A stretch of 64,000 nucleotides of DNA, from assembly GCA_037145635.1 (NCBI GenBank), contig JBBCXB010000005.1:248001-312000 (forward strand), in the 5' to 3' direction. The DNA is from JAATFS01 sp037145635. GTDB lineage: Bacteria > Pseudomonadota > Gammaproteobacteria > Xanthomonadales > Xanthomonadaceae. The notes beneath the pieces are model-generated. The model searched no databases. It worked only from the letters and a program-made list of their open reading frames with translations, and was not told the origin of the DNA. Position numbers and translations under genes: made by a program. Below are positions 51,742 through 60,818 of this stretch, piece by piece; positions within the stretch are counted from its first letter, which is position 1, and every line of letters starts with the position of its first letter.

Positions 51742-53231
51742 GCCGGGCCATGGCGCTGTCGCAGCTGATTCCCGAGCTCCTGCCCGCGCAGGACGTGAGC
51801 GTGTCCGGCCTGGTGCTGGACAGCCGCCACGTGCGCCCGGGCGATGCCTTCGTGGCGATCGCCGGCTTCGGCGCGCACGGGCTGGGCTTCGTCGAGCAGG
51901 CGCGCGCCCATGGCGCGGTGGCGATCCTGTTCGAGCCGCCGGCCCCGCCGGAGCTGCCGGCCCCGGGCGACGCCATCGCGGTGCCCGGCCTGCGCGCGCG
52001 CCTCGGCGCGATGGCCGACCGCTTCCACGGCCATCCCTCGCACGCGATGACGATGGTCGGGGTGACCGGCACCAACGGCAAGACCTCCACCGTGCAGCTG
52101 CTGGCGCAGGCCTGGAAGCTGCTGGGCGTGGAGAGCGGCAGCGTCGGCACGCTGGGCGTGGGCCTGTACGGGCACGCGGTGCCGACCGGCTTCACCACGC
52201 CGCTGGTACTGCAGATGCACCACGCGCTCGCGCAGCTGCGCGATGCCGGTGCGCAGGCGGTGGCGATGGAAGTCAGCTCGCACGCGCTCGACCAGGGCAG
52301 GGTCGACGCGGTGCACTACGACGTCGCGGTGTTCACCAACCTCACCCGCGACCATCTCGACTACCACGGCGACATGGCCAGCTACGGCGCGGCCAAGGCC
52401 CGGTTGTTCGGGCGCCCCGGGCTGAAGACCGCGGTCCTCAATCTCGACGACGGCTTCGGGCGCGGGCTGGCGGCATCGCTGGCGCCGGAGCTGCAGGGCG
52501 TGGGCGTCAGCTCGCAGGGCCAGGCGGCGGCCGCGGTACGGGCCGAGGCGCTGCAGCTGGACAACCAGGGCCTGGCCTTCGAGCTGCACCTCGCCGGCCA
52601 GGTCCAGCGCGTGAGCTCGCCGCTGCTGGGGCGCTTCAACGTCGACAACCTGCTGGCGGTGGCCGGCGTGCTGCACGCGCAGGGCCACTCGCCGGCGCAG
52701 ATCGCCGCGGTGCTGTCGCAGCTGCAGCCGATCCGCGGGCGCATGAACCGGCTCGGCGGCGACGGCGCGCGGCCGCTGGTGGTGATCGACTACGCGCATA
52801 CCCCGGACGCGCTGGAGCAGGCGCTGGACAACCTGCGCGGGCACCTGCACGGCCGCCTGGTGTGCGTGTTCGGCTGCGGCGGCGAGCGCGACAGCGGCAA
52901 GCGCCCGCAGATGGCCGCCATCGCCGAGCGCGCGGCCGACGAGGTCATCGTCACCGACGACAACCCGCGCGGCGAGGACGGCGACCGCATCGTCACCGAC
53001 ATCCTGGCCGGCTTCGCCGAGGCCGGTGCGGTGACGGTCCAGCGCGACCGCGCCGCCGCCATCGCCGCGGCGATCGCGCAGGCCGGCGCCGACGACATCG
53101 TGCTGATCGCCGGCAAGGGCCACGAGCCCTACCAGGAGATCGCCGGCGTGCGCCATGCCTTCGACGACACCGAGGTGGCCGCCCGCGCGCTGCAGGCGCT
53201 GCCGCAGGCCGAAGCCGGGGCGCAGCCATGA
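51738..53231 (+). CDS. murE: UDP-MurNAc-tripeptide synthetase
   Basis: A 497-aa Mur ligase adding the third stem-peptide residue. The ATP loop GVTGTNGKTSTV (GTNGKT at 111-116), EVSSHALDQGR and the specificity motif DDNPRGED are present. DNPR indicates meso-diaminopimelate rather than lysine. GTG overlaps the ftsI stop (GTGA); an ATG four codons later is the alternative. Confidence 0.97.
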   Translation: MSRAMALSQLIPELLPAQDVSVSGLVLDSRHVRPGDAFVAIAGFGAHGLGFVEQARAHGAVAILFEPPAPPELPAPGDAIAVPGLRARLGAMADRFHGHPSHAMTMVGVTGTNGKTSTVQLLAQAWKLLGVESGSVGTLGVGLYGHAVPTGFTTPLVLQMHHALAQLRDAGAQAVAMEVSSHALDQGRVDAVHYDVAVFTNLTRDHLDYHGDMASYGAAKARLFGRPGLKTAVLNLDDGFGRGLAASLAPELQGVGVSSQGQAAAAVRAEALQLDNQGLAFELHLAGQVQRVSSPLLGRFNVDNLLAVAGVLHAQGHSPAQIAAVLSQLQPIRGRMNRLGGDGARPLVVIDYAHTPDALEQALDNLRGHLHGRLVCVFGCGGERDSGKRPQMAAIAERAADEVIVTDDNPRGEDGDRIVTDILAGFAEAGAVTVQRDRAAAIAAAIAQAGADDIVLIAGKGHEPYQEIAGVRHAFDDTEVAARALQALPQAEAGAQP

Positions 53232-54631
53232 AGCTGACCCCGCTGTCGCTGATCGCGCACTGGGCCGGCGGCGAGCTGCGCGGCGACGACGCCATGGTCG
53301 AGGCGGTCGGCAACGACACCCGCGCCATCGCGCCCGGCAGCCTGTACGCGGCGCTGCGCGGCGAGCGCTTCGACGGCCACGACTTCGCCCCCGACGCGGT
53401 GGCGCGCGGTGCCGCGGCGCTGCTGGTCGAGCGCTGGCTGCCGGCGCTGGCGGTGCCCCAGGTCCGCGTGGACGACGCCGAGCGCGCGCTGGCACGCATC
53501 GCCGCCGCGGTGCAGCGCGACCGCGCCACCCGCGTGTTCGCGCTCACCGGCTCCAACGGCAAGACCAGCGTCAAGGCGCTGCTGCTGGCGATCCTGGAAC
53601 ACGCCAGGCGCGGGGACGGGCGCACGGTGTACGCCAGCCCGGGCAACCGCAACAACGAGATCGGCCTGCCGCTGGCGGTGATCGCCGCCCCGGAGGACGC
53701 CGACTTCGCCGTCTACGAGATGGGCGCCGGCAAGCCGGGCGACATCGCCTACCTGACCGCCATCGTCCGCCCCGACTTCGCGCTGGTGAACAACATCGCC
53801 CCGGCGCACCTGGAACGCCTGCACAGCCTGCTTGGCGTGGCCCGCACCAAGGGCGCGATCTACGCCGCCCTGGGCGAGGGCGGGGTGGCGGTGGTCAACG
53901 CCGACGACGCCTTCGGCCTGTGGTTCGAGCAGCAGTGCGTACCCGCGGGCACGCGCGTGGTCCGCTTCGGCCTGCAGGCCGGCGCCGAGCTGGGCGTGCG
54001 CCGCCTGCAGCTCGGTCCGCAGCAGTCGCGCTTCGTGCTGGTCGCCCCCGAGGGCGAGGCCGAGGTCGCGCTCGCGCTGCCCGGGCGCCACAACGTCGGC
54101 AACGCGCTGGCGGCGGCCGCGCTGGCGCGGGCGGCCGGCATCGCGCTGCCGCAGATCGCCGCCGGCCTGGGCGAGGCGCGCCCGGTGCCCGGCCGCCAGG
54201 TCGCGCACGCGCTGCCCGGCGGCACGCTGCTGATCGACGACAGCTACAACGCCAACCCCGGCTCGCTGGAGGCGGCGATCGACGCGCTCGCCGCCGGCGA
54301 CGGCGCGGGCTGGCTGGTGCTCGGCGACATGCGCGAGCTCGGCCCGGAGGGCGGTGCGCTGCACGCGGCCGCCGGCCGCCGCGCGCGCACCGCCAGGCTG
54401 GCGCGGCTGTACGCGCTGGGCGAGCTGAGCGCCGCCGCGGCGCAGGCCTTCGGCGAGGGCGGGCGCGTGTTCGCCAGCCACGCCGAGCTCGCCGCCGCCC
54501 TGCGCGCCGACCTGGCCGCAACCACCGCCGCGCCGCTGCGCGTGCTCGTCAAGGGCTCGCGCGGCAGCGCCATGGACAAGATCGTGACCGCGCTGCTGGC
54601 GCGAGGAGAGGACGCACCCCATGCTGCTTGA
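53228..54631 (+). CDS. murF: UDP-MurNAc-tripeptide:D-Ala-D-Ala ligase
   Basis: A 467-aa Mur ligase that adds D-Ala-D-Ala. The ATP loop is LTGSNGKTSVK (107-117), followed by YEMGAGKPGDIAYL and IDDSYNANPGSLEAAID, all MurF signatures. It overlaps murE by four bases and mraY by 11. Confidence 0.97.
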   Translation: MKLTPLSLIAHWAGGELRGDDAMVEAVGNDTRAIAPGSLYAALRGERFDGHDFAPDAVARGAAALLVERWLPALAVPQVRVDDAERALARIAAAVQRDRATRVFALTGSNGKTSVKALLLAILEHARRGDGRTVYASPGNRNNEIGLPLAVIAAPEDADFAVYEMGAGKPGDIAYLTAIVRPDFALVNNIAPAHLERLHSLLGVARTKGAIYAALGEGGVAVVNADDAFGLWFEQQCVPAGTRVVRFGLQAGAELGVRRLQLGPQQSRFVLVAPEGEAEVALALPGRHNVGNALAAAALARAAGIALPQIAAGLGEARPVPGRQVAHALPGGTLLIDDSYNANPGSLEAAIDALAAGDGAGWLVLGDMRELGPEGGALHAAAGRRARTARLARLYALGELSAAAAQAFGEGGRVFASHAELAAALRADLAATTAAPLRVLVKGSRGSAMDKIVTALLARGEDAPHAA

Positions 54632-55706
54632 ACTGGCCCGTTGGCTACAGCAACTGGAGAGCCTGTTCGGGCTGTTCGCCTACCTGACGTTCCGCGGCAT
54701 CCTGGCCGCGCTGACGGCGCTGTTCCTGTCGCTGTGGCTGGGCCCGGCGGTGATCCGCAAGCTGGCCCAGTTCAAGGGCGGCCAGCCGATCCGCAAGGAC
54801 GGCCCGCAGACCCACTTCTCCAAGGCCGGCACCCCGACCATGGGCGGGTCGCTGATCCTGCTCACCGTCACCCTGTCGGTGCTGCTGTGGGGCGACCTGC
54901 GCAACCGCTACGTCTGGCTGGTGCTGGCGGTGATGCTGTGCTTCGGCGCGATCGGCTGGTACGACGACTGGATCAAGATCGTGCGCCGCGACCCCAACGG
55001 CCTGAAGTCGCGCTGGAAGTACCTGCTGCAGTCGATCTTCGGCCTGGCCGCCGGGCTGGTGCTGTACTACAGCGCCGACGTGCCGGCGGCGATCACCTTC
55101 TACATCCCGATGTTCAAGGCGATCGCGCTGCCGCTGGCCGGCATCAGCTTCGTGGTGATCGCCTACTTCTGGATCGTCGGCTTCTCCAACGCGGTCAACC
55201 TGACCGACGGCCTGGACGGGCTGGCGATCATGCCGACCGTGCTGGTGGCCTGCGCGCTGGGCGTGTTCGCCTACGCCTCGGGCAACGCCGTGTTCTCCGG
55301 CTACCTCAAGATCCCCTCGATCCCCGGCGCCGGCGAGCTGGTGATCATCTGCTCGGCGATCGCCGGCGCGGGCCTGGGCTTTTTGTGGTTCAACACCTAC
55401 CCGGCGATGGTGTTCATGGGCGACATCGGCGCGCTGGCGCTGGGCGCGGTGCTCGGCACCATCGCCGTGATCGTGCGCCAGGAGCTGGTGCTGGTGGTGA
55501 TGGGCGGCGTGTTCGTGATCGAGACGCTGTCGGTGATGATCCAGGTCGCCTCGTTCAAGCTCACCGGCAAGCGCGTGTTCCGGATGGCGCCGATCCACCA
55601 CCACTTCGAGCTCAAGGGCTGGCCGGAGCCGCGCGTGATCGTGCGCTTCTGGATCATTTCGGTCGTGCTGGTCCTGGTCGGGCTGGCCACGTTGAAGGTG
55701 CGCTGA
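54621..55706 (+). CDS. mraY: Phospho-MurNAc-pentapeptide translocase MraY
   Basis: A 361-aa ten-helix membrane enzyme that makes lipid I. The Mg-binding and catalytic stretches GWYDDWIKI, NLTDGLDGLAIMPT, FMGDIGALALG and APIHHHFELKGWPE are intact. Its TGA shares the A of the ftsW ATG. In E. coli murD lies between these two genes; here there is none. Confidence 0.98.
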   Translation: MLLELARWLQQLESLFGLFAYLTFRGILAALTALFLSLWLGPAVIRKLAQFKGGQPIRKDGPQTHFSKAGTPTMGGSLILLTVTLSVLLWGDLRNRYVWLVLAVMLCFGAIGWYDDWIKIVRRDPNGLKSRWKYLLQSIFGLAAGLVLYYSADVPAAITFYIPMFKAIALPLAGISFVVIAYFWIVGFSNAVNLTDGLDGLAIMPTVLVACALGVFAYASGNAVFSGYLKIPSIPGAGELVIICSAIAGAGLGFLWFNTYPAMVFMGDIGALALGAVLGTIAVIVRQELVLVVMGGVFVIETLSVMIQVASFKLTGKRVFRMAPIHHHFELKGWPEPRVIVRFWIISVVLVLVGLATLKVR

Positions 55707-57037
55707 TGAACGACCTCTCGCGCCAGGCGACCCGACTCGACGCCATCGGCGGCCGCTACGACCCGTGGCTGCTCGGCGCCGCGGTGACGCTGGCCTCGCT
55801 CGGCGTGGTGATGGTGGCCTCCAGTTCGATCGAGCTGACCGAGAGCCCGTTCTACTACCTCTCGCGCCACCTGATCTTCCTCGGCATCGGCGTCGGCCTG
55901 GCGTTCTGGGCGATGCGCACCGAGCTCAAGACCATCGAGCAGTACAACCAGATGCTGCTGCTGGCCTGCTTCGCGCTGCTGATCGTGGTGTTCGTGCCCG
56001 GCCTGGGCAGCAGCGTCAACGGCGCCAAGCGCTGGATCAACCTGGGCGTGTCCAAGTTCCAGACCGTCGAAGCGGTCAAGGTGCTCTACATCGTCTGGCT
56101 GTCGAGCTACCTGGTGCGCTTCCGCGACGAGGTCAACGCGACCTGGCCGGCGATGCTCAAGCCGCTGGGCGTGGCGGTGGCATTGGTCGGCCTGCTGCTG
56201 ATGCAGCCGGACTTCGGCTCCTCGACGCTGCTGCTGGCCATCACCGCCGGCATGCTGGTGCTGGGCGGGGTTAACCTGCCGCGGATGTCGATGCCGATCG
56301 TGATCGGCCTGCCGGTGTTCGCCTTCATCGCGATCCTGGAGCCGTACCGCCTGCGCCGCATCACCTCGTTCCTCGACCCGTGGGCCGACCAGCTTGGCTC
56401 CGGCTACCAGCTGTCCAACGCGCTGATGGCGGTGGGCCGCGGCGAGTGGACCGGCGTCGGCCTGGGCGCCTCGGTGCAGAAGCTCAACTACCTGCCGGAG
56501 GCGCATACCGACTTCATCTTCTCGGTGATCGCCGAGGAACTCGGCTTCGCCGGCGTCTGCGGCGTGGTGGCGCTGTACGCGCTGCTGGTCGGCCGCGCGT
56601 TCTGGCTGGGCATGCGCTGCGTGGAGATGAAGCGGCACTTCTCCGGCTACATCGCCTTCGGCATCGGCCTGTGGATCAGCCTGCAGAGCTTCGTCTCGGT
56701 GGGCGTGAACCTGGGCATCCTGCCGACCAAGGGCCTGACCCTGCCGCTGATCTCCTCCGGCGGCTCGTCGGTGCTGATGACCTGCGTGGCGATGGGGTTG
56801 CTGCTGCGGGTGTCCTACGAGATGGACCGCGCCGAGCGACTGCGCAGCAAGCTGTCGCCGAACGCGCAGCCGGGCGCGCCGGCGACGCCGGCGGCCGCCG
56901 AGCCGGTGCCGGCGGATCCGGCGCCGCTGCGCGACCGCACCACCCCGGTGGCCGCCGCGACCCCGGCCGGCGCACCGCAGCGCGGCACCAGCCGCATGCA
57001 GCCGCGGGTCGAACCCACCTTCGGGAGGATCGCGTGA
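55706..57037 (+). CDS. ftsW: Peptidoglycan glycosyltransferase FtsW
   Basis: A 443-aa SEDS-family polymerase with ten transmembrane helices. Hallmarks: GSSVNGAKRWINLG, QPDFGSSTLL, YLPEAHTDFIFSVIAEELGF and the C-terminal LPLISSGGSS. A cytoplasmic tail of about 60 residues rich in Pro and Ala follows. It works with FtsI at the septum. Its stop overlaps the murG GTG. Confidence 0.98.
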   Translation: MNDLSRQATRLDAIGGRYDPWLLGAAVTLASLGVVMVASSSIELTESPFYYLSRHLIFLGIGVGLAFWAMRTELKTIEQYNQMLLLACFALLIVVFVPGLGSSVNGAKRWINLGVSKFQTVEAVKVLYIVWLSSYLVRFRDEVNATWPAMLKPLGVAVALVGLLLMQPDFGSSTLLLAITAGMLVLGGVNLPRMSMPIVIGLPVFAFIAILEPYRLRRITSFLDPWADQLGSGYQLSNALMAVGRGEWTGVGLGASVQKLNYLPEAHTDFIFSVIAEELGFAGVCGVVALYALLVGRAFWLGMRCVEMKRHFSGYIAFGIGLWISLQSFVSVGVNLGILPTKGLTLPLISSGGSSVLMTCVAMGLLLRVSYEMDRAERLRSKLSPNAQPGAPATPAAAEPVPADPAPLRDRTTPVAAATPAGAPQRGTSRMQPRVEPTFGRIA

Positions 57038-58323
57038 GCCGCTACGCGCATCCCTCGCACGAGCCCATGGCCGCCCGCGCCGGCGGACCGCAGCGGCCGG
57101 TGATGATCCTGGCCGGCGGCACCGGCGGGCACATCTTCCCGGGCCTGGCCGTGGCGAAGGTGCTGCGCGGCCGCGGCGTGCCGGTGACCTGGCTGGGGGC
57201 CGACGGCGCGATGGAGACCCGGCTGGTGCCGCAGCACGACATTCCGATCGATACCCTGGCCATCCGTGGCCTGCGCGGCAAGGGTGCGCTGGCGCTGCTG
57301 GGCGCGCCGGTGCGGGTGCTGCGCGCGGTGCGCGCCGCCGGCTTCGTGCTGCGCCAGCGCCAGCCGCGCGCGGTGGTGAGCTTCGGCGGCTTCGCCGCCG
57401 GCCCCGGCGGCCTCGCCGCCCGGCTGATGCGGCTGCCGTTGCTGGTGCACGAACAGAACCGCGCGCCGGGCATGACCAACAAGGTGCTGTCGCGCCTGGC
57501 GCGGCGGGTGCTGACCGGCTTTCCGGGCAGCTTCGCGCACGAGGAAGCGGTGGGCAATCCGGTGCGCGCCGAGATCGCCGCGCTGCCGGCCCCGGCCGAG
57601 CGCCTGGCCGGGCGCAGCGGCCCGGTGCGGCTGCTGGTGCTCGGCGGCAGCCAGGGCGCGCGCGTGATCAACCAGGCCGTGCCGGCGGTGCTGGCCGCGC
57701 TCGGCCACCCCGCGGTGGCGGTGCGCCACCAATGCGGCGAGAAGCTGCGCGCCGAGGCCGAGGCGGCCTACGCCGCCGCCGGTGTCGCCGCCAGCGTGGA
57801 ACCCTTCATCGCCGACATGGCCGCCGCCTACGCCTGGGCCGACCTGGTGGTCTGCCGCGCCGGCGCCTCGACCCTGGCCGAACTGTGCGCGGTCGGCGTC
57901 GGCAGCGTGCTGGTGCCGTTCGCCGCCGCCGTCGACGACCACCAGACCCGCAACGCCGAATACCTGGTCGGCGCCGGCGCCGCCGTGCTGCTGAAGCAGG
58001 ACGACGCCCTGGCCGCCCACCTGCAGCCGGTGATCGCCACGCTGCTGGCCGACGCCGGACGCCGCCTGGCGATGGCCGAGGCCGCCCGCGGCCTGGCCCG
58101 CCCGGAGGCCGCCGAGCGCATCGCCGACATCATTCTCGAGGAAGCCGGCAAGGGGGATTCGGGCATGGGGAACGGACAAGAACAAGATCAACCGCAGGAA
58201 CACCGATTGATGCACGCAGACCAGGGCTCCAGCCAGGCGCAGGCCGCCGCCGGCGCTTCGCTTCCCCCGATTCCCGATTCCCGGTACCCGAATCCCGGCG
58301 TCTCCCACGGAGGTACCCGGTGA
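57034..58323 (+). CDS. murG: GlcNAc transferase MurG (lipid II synthesis) with repeat-encoded tail
   Basis: A 429-aa glycosyltransferase converting lipid I to lipid II. GGTGGHIFPGLAVAK, SFGGFAAGPGGLAARL, HEQNRAPGMTNK and CRAGASTLAELCAVGVGSVLVP are the donor/acceptor motifs. The normal protein ends near ERIADIILEEA (about residue 371). A further 58 residues, ending in SLPPIPDSRYPNPG..., come from an inserted dispersed repeat. GTG follows GGGAGG (57023-57028) at five bases. Confidence 0.96.
   Translation: MSRYAHPSHEPMAARAGGPQRPVMILAGGTGGHIFPGLAVAKVLRGRGVPVTWLGADGAMETRLVPQHDIPIDTLAIRGLRGKGALALLGAPVRVLRAVRAAGFVLRQRQPRAVVSFGGFAAGPGGLAARLMRLPLLVHEQNRAPGMTNKVLSRLARRVLTGFPGSFAHEEAVGNPVRAEIAALPAPAERLAGRSGPVRLLVLGGSQGARVINQAVPAVLAALGHPAVAVRHQCGEKLRAEAEAAYAAAGVAASVEPFIADMAAAYAWADLVVCRAGASTLAELCAVGVGSVLVPFAAAVDDHQTRNAEYLVGAGAAVLLKQDDALAAHLQPVIATLLADAGRRLAMAEAARGLARPEAAERIADIILEEAGKGDSGMGNGQEQDQPQEHRLMHADQGSSQAQAAAGASLPPIPDSRYPNPGVSHGGTR
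58152..58298. repeat. Dispersed inverted repeat encoding the MurG tail
   Basis: The left arm GGGGGATTCGGGCATGGGGA (from 58153) and the right arm CCCCCGATTCCCGATTCCCG (from 58265) flank a unique core of about 90 bases. It is read in frame to the murG stop at 58321-58323. Confidence 0.8.
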
Positions 58324-59756
58324 TCCGCCGCCTGCAGGACGGCGAGGACCTGGTGCGCGCCTTCCCGCGCGTGCACTTCGTCGGCATCGGCGGCACCGGC
58401 ATGAGCGGCATCGCCGAGGTCATGCTGACCCTGGGCTACGAGGTCTCCGGCTCGGACAATGCCGACAACGCCGCCACCCGCCGCCTGGCCGGGCTGGGCG
58501 CGCGGGTGATGCGCGGGCATTCGGCGGCCAACGTGCTCGGCACCGATTGCGTGGTGGTCTCCAGCGCGATCCGCGAGGACAACCCCGAACTGATGGAGGC
58601 GCGCAGCCAGCGCATCCCGATCATGCCGCGTGCGGCGATGCTGGCCGAGCTGATGCGCTTCCGCCGCGGCATCGCGGTCGCCGGTACCCATGGCAAGACC
58701 ACCACCACCAGCCTGGCGGCGGCGGTGCTCAGCGAAGGCGGGCTGGACCCGACCTTCGTGATCGGCGGGCAGCTGCTGGCCGCCGGCGCCAATGCCAAGC
58801 TCGGCAGCGGGCAGTGGCTGGTGGCCGAGGCCGACGAGAGCGACGGCAGCTTCCTGCGCCTGAATCCGCTGGTGGCGGTGATCACCAACATCGACGCCGA
58901 CCACCTGGAGAACTACGGCAACGACTTCGCCCGCGTGCAGGCGGCGTTCGCCGAGTTCCTGCAGCGCCTGCCGTTCTACGGCCTGGCGCTGCTGTGCATC
59001 GACGACCCGGAAGTGGCCGCGCTGGCCGCGCACACCCCGCGCCACGTGATGACCTACGGCATGAGCGAGAGCGCTGACGTGCGCGCCGAGGACGTGGTCC
59101 AGGACGGCCCGCGCATGCGCTTCACGCTGCGCCTGCCCGAAGGCAGCACCACGCCGGTCACGCTGGCGCTGCCGGGCCGCCACAACGTGCTCAATGCGCT
59201 CGCCGCCGCCGCGGTGGGCTGGCAGCTGGGGGTCGCGCCGGAAGCCATCGCGCGTGCGCTGGAAGGCTTCGCCGGCATCGGCCGCCGCTTCAACGACCTC
59301 GGCGAGATCACCACGGCCGGCGGCGCCCGCGTGCGCCTGATCGACGACTACGGCCACCACCCGCGCGAACTGGAAGCGGTGTTCGCCGCCGCCCGTGGCG
59401 GCTGGCCGGACAAGCGCCTGGTGGTGGCGTTCCAGCCGCACCGCTACAGCCGCACGCGCGACCAGTTCGACGCCTTCGCCGCGGTGCTCAGCACCGTCGA
59501 CGCGCTGGTGCTGAGCGAGGTCTACCCGGCTGGCGAGGCCCCGATCCCCGGCGCCGACGCCAAGTCGCTGGCCCGGGCGATCCGTGCCCGCGGCCGCAGC
59601 GAGCCGGTGGTGGTGGGGCAGGTCGCCGGCCTGGGGCAGGTGTTGCCGGACGTGCTGCAGGATGGCGACCTGCTGCTGATGATGGGCGCCGGCGACATCG
59701 GCGCGATCGCCCAGCAGCTGGCCACCGAGGGTTTCGCCGCGGAGGTGCGCGCATGA
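58320..59756 (+). CDS. murC: UDP-MurNAc-L-alanine ligase
   Basis: A 478-aa Mur ligase adding L-alanine to UDP-MurNAc. HFVGIGGTGMSGIAEVM (19-35), AVAGTHGKTTTTSL (ATP loop, 119-132), EADESDGSFL and FQPHRYSRT are present. GTG at 58320 follows GGAGG (58308-58312) and overlaps the murG stop. Confidence 0.98.
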   Translation: MIRRLQDGEDLVRAFPRVHFVGIGGTGMSGIAEVMLTLGYEVSGSDNADNAATRRLAGLGARVMRGHSAANVLGTDCVVVSSAIREDNPELMEARSQRIPIMPRAAMLAELMRFRRGIAVAGTHGKTTTTSLAAAVLSEGGLDPTFVIGGQLLAAGANAKLGSGQWLVAEADESDGSFLRLNPLVAVITNIDADHLENYGNDFARVQAAFAEFLQRLPFYGLALLCIDDPEVAALAAHTPRHVMTYGMSESADVRAEDVVQDGPRMRFTLRLPEGSTTPVTLALPGRHNVLNALAAAAVGWQLGVAPEAIARALEGFAGIGRRFNDLGEITTAGGARVRLIDDYGHHPRELEAVFAAARGGWPDKRLVVAFQPHRYSRTRDQFDAFAAVLSTVDALVLSEVYPAGEAPIPGADAKSLARAIRARGRSEPVVVGQVAGLGQVLPDVLQDGDLLLMMGAGDIGAIAQQLATEGFAAEVRA

Positions 59757-60706
59757 GCGCGATCGCGCCCGCACGCGTCCAGGATCCGTCGCTGTTCGGC
59801 CGTGTCGCGGTGCTGCTCGGCGGCACCTCCAGCGAACGCGAGGTCTCGCTGGACTCGGGCCGCAACGTGCTCGAGGCGCTGCATGCCCGCGGCGTCGACG
59901 CGCAGCCGGTGGACGGCATCCCCGCGCTGGCGCAGGCGCTGGTCGATGCGCGCTTCGACCGCGTGTTCAACGTGCTGCACGGCCACAACGGCGGCGGCGA
60001 GGACGGCATCGTGCAGGGCCTGATGCAGGCCTTCGGCGTGCCCTACACCGGTTCCGGGGTCCTCGGCTCGGCGCTGAGCATGGACAAGATCCGCACCAAG
60101 CAGGTGTGGCTGTCGCTGGGCCTGCCGACGCCGCGCTATGCGCGCCTGGCCGCCGGCGCGGCCGCGGCCGAGGTGCGCGCCGCGGCCGACGCGCTGGGCC
60201 TGCCGGTGATCGTCAAGCCCGCCAACGAGGGTTCCAGCGTCGGCATCAGCCGCGTGTTCGATGCCGCGCAGCTGGACGAGGCGGTGGCCCTGGCCGCGCG
60301 CTACGACGGCGAGCTGCTGATGGAGCAACTGGTCGAGGGCGACGAGCTGACCGTGGCGGTGCTCGGCGACCGCGCGCTGCCGTCGATCCGCATCGTGCCC
60401 AAGGGCCAGTGGTACGACTACAACGCCAAGTACCTCGCCGAGGACACGCAGTACCTGTGCCCCGGCCTGGACGGCGAGGCCGAGGCCGAGATCGGCCGGC
60501 TCGCGCTGGCCGCGTTCCGCGCCGCCGGCTGCCGCGGCTGGGGCCGCGTGGACGTGATGCGCGACCGCCGCAGCGGCGGCTTCCACCTGCTCGAGGTCAA
60601 CACCGCCCCGGGCATGACCAGCCACTCGCTGGTGCCCAAGGCCGCGCGCCAGCTCGGCCTGAGCTTCGAGGACCTGGTCTGGCGAGTGCTGGAGCAGACG
60701 CTATGA
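59753..60706 (+). CDS. ddlB: D-alanine-D-alanine ligase
   Basis: A 317-aa ATP-grasp ligase. GGTSSEREVSLDSGRNV, VFNVLHGHNGGGEDGIVQG, PYTGSGVLGSALSMDK and RVDVMRDRRSGGFHLLEVNTAPGMTSHSL are characteristic. It overlaps murC by four bases. Confidence 0.98.
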   Translation: MSAIAPARVQDPSLFGRVAVLLGGTSSEREVSLDSGRNVLEALHARGVDAQPVDGIPALAQALVDARFDRVFNVLHGHNGGGEDGIVQGLMQAFGVPYTGSGVLGSALSMDKIRTKQVWLSLGLPTPRYARLAAGAAAAEVRAAADALGLPVIVKPANEGSSVGISRVFDAAQLDEAVALAARYDGELLMEQLVEGDELTVAVLGDRALPSIRIVPKGQWYDYNAKYLAEDTQYLCPGLDGEAEAEIGRLALAAFRAAGCRGWGRVDVMRDRRSGGFHLLEVNTAPGMTSHSLVPKAARQLGLSFEDLVWRVLEQTL

Positions 60707-60710
60707 AGCC

Positions 60711-60801
60711 GGGAATGGGGACTCGGGAATGGGGAATGGGTGGCGGCTGCGCGATGCAGGCCGTTGTCCTTGTGATTCCCGATTCCCGATTCCCCATTCC
60801 C
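60711..60801. repeat. GGGAATC-type dispersed inverted repeat between ddlB and ftsQ
   Basis: The left arm GGGAATGGGGACTCGGGAAT (60711-60730) continues to 60740. The right arm GATTCCCGATTCCCGATTCC (60774-60793) continues to 60801. It fills the gap, whereas ddlB and ftsQ are usually adjacent or overlapping elsewhere. Confidence 0.85.
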
Positions 60802-60818
60802 GCGCCACGGAGTGCCGC

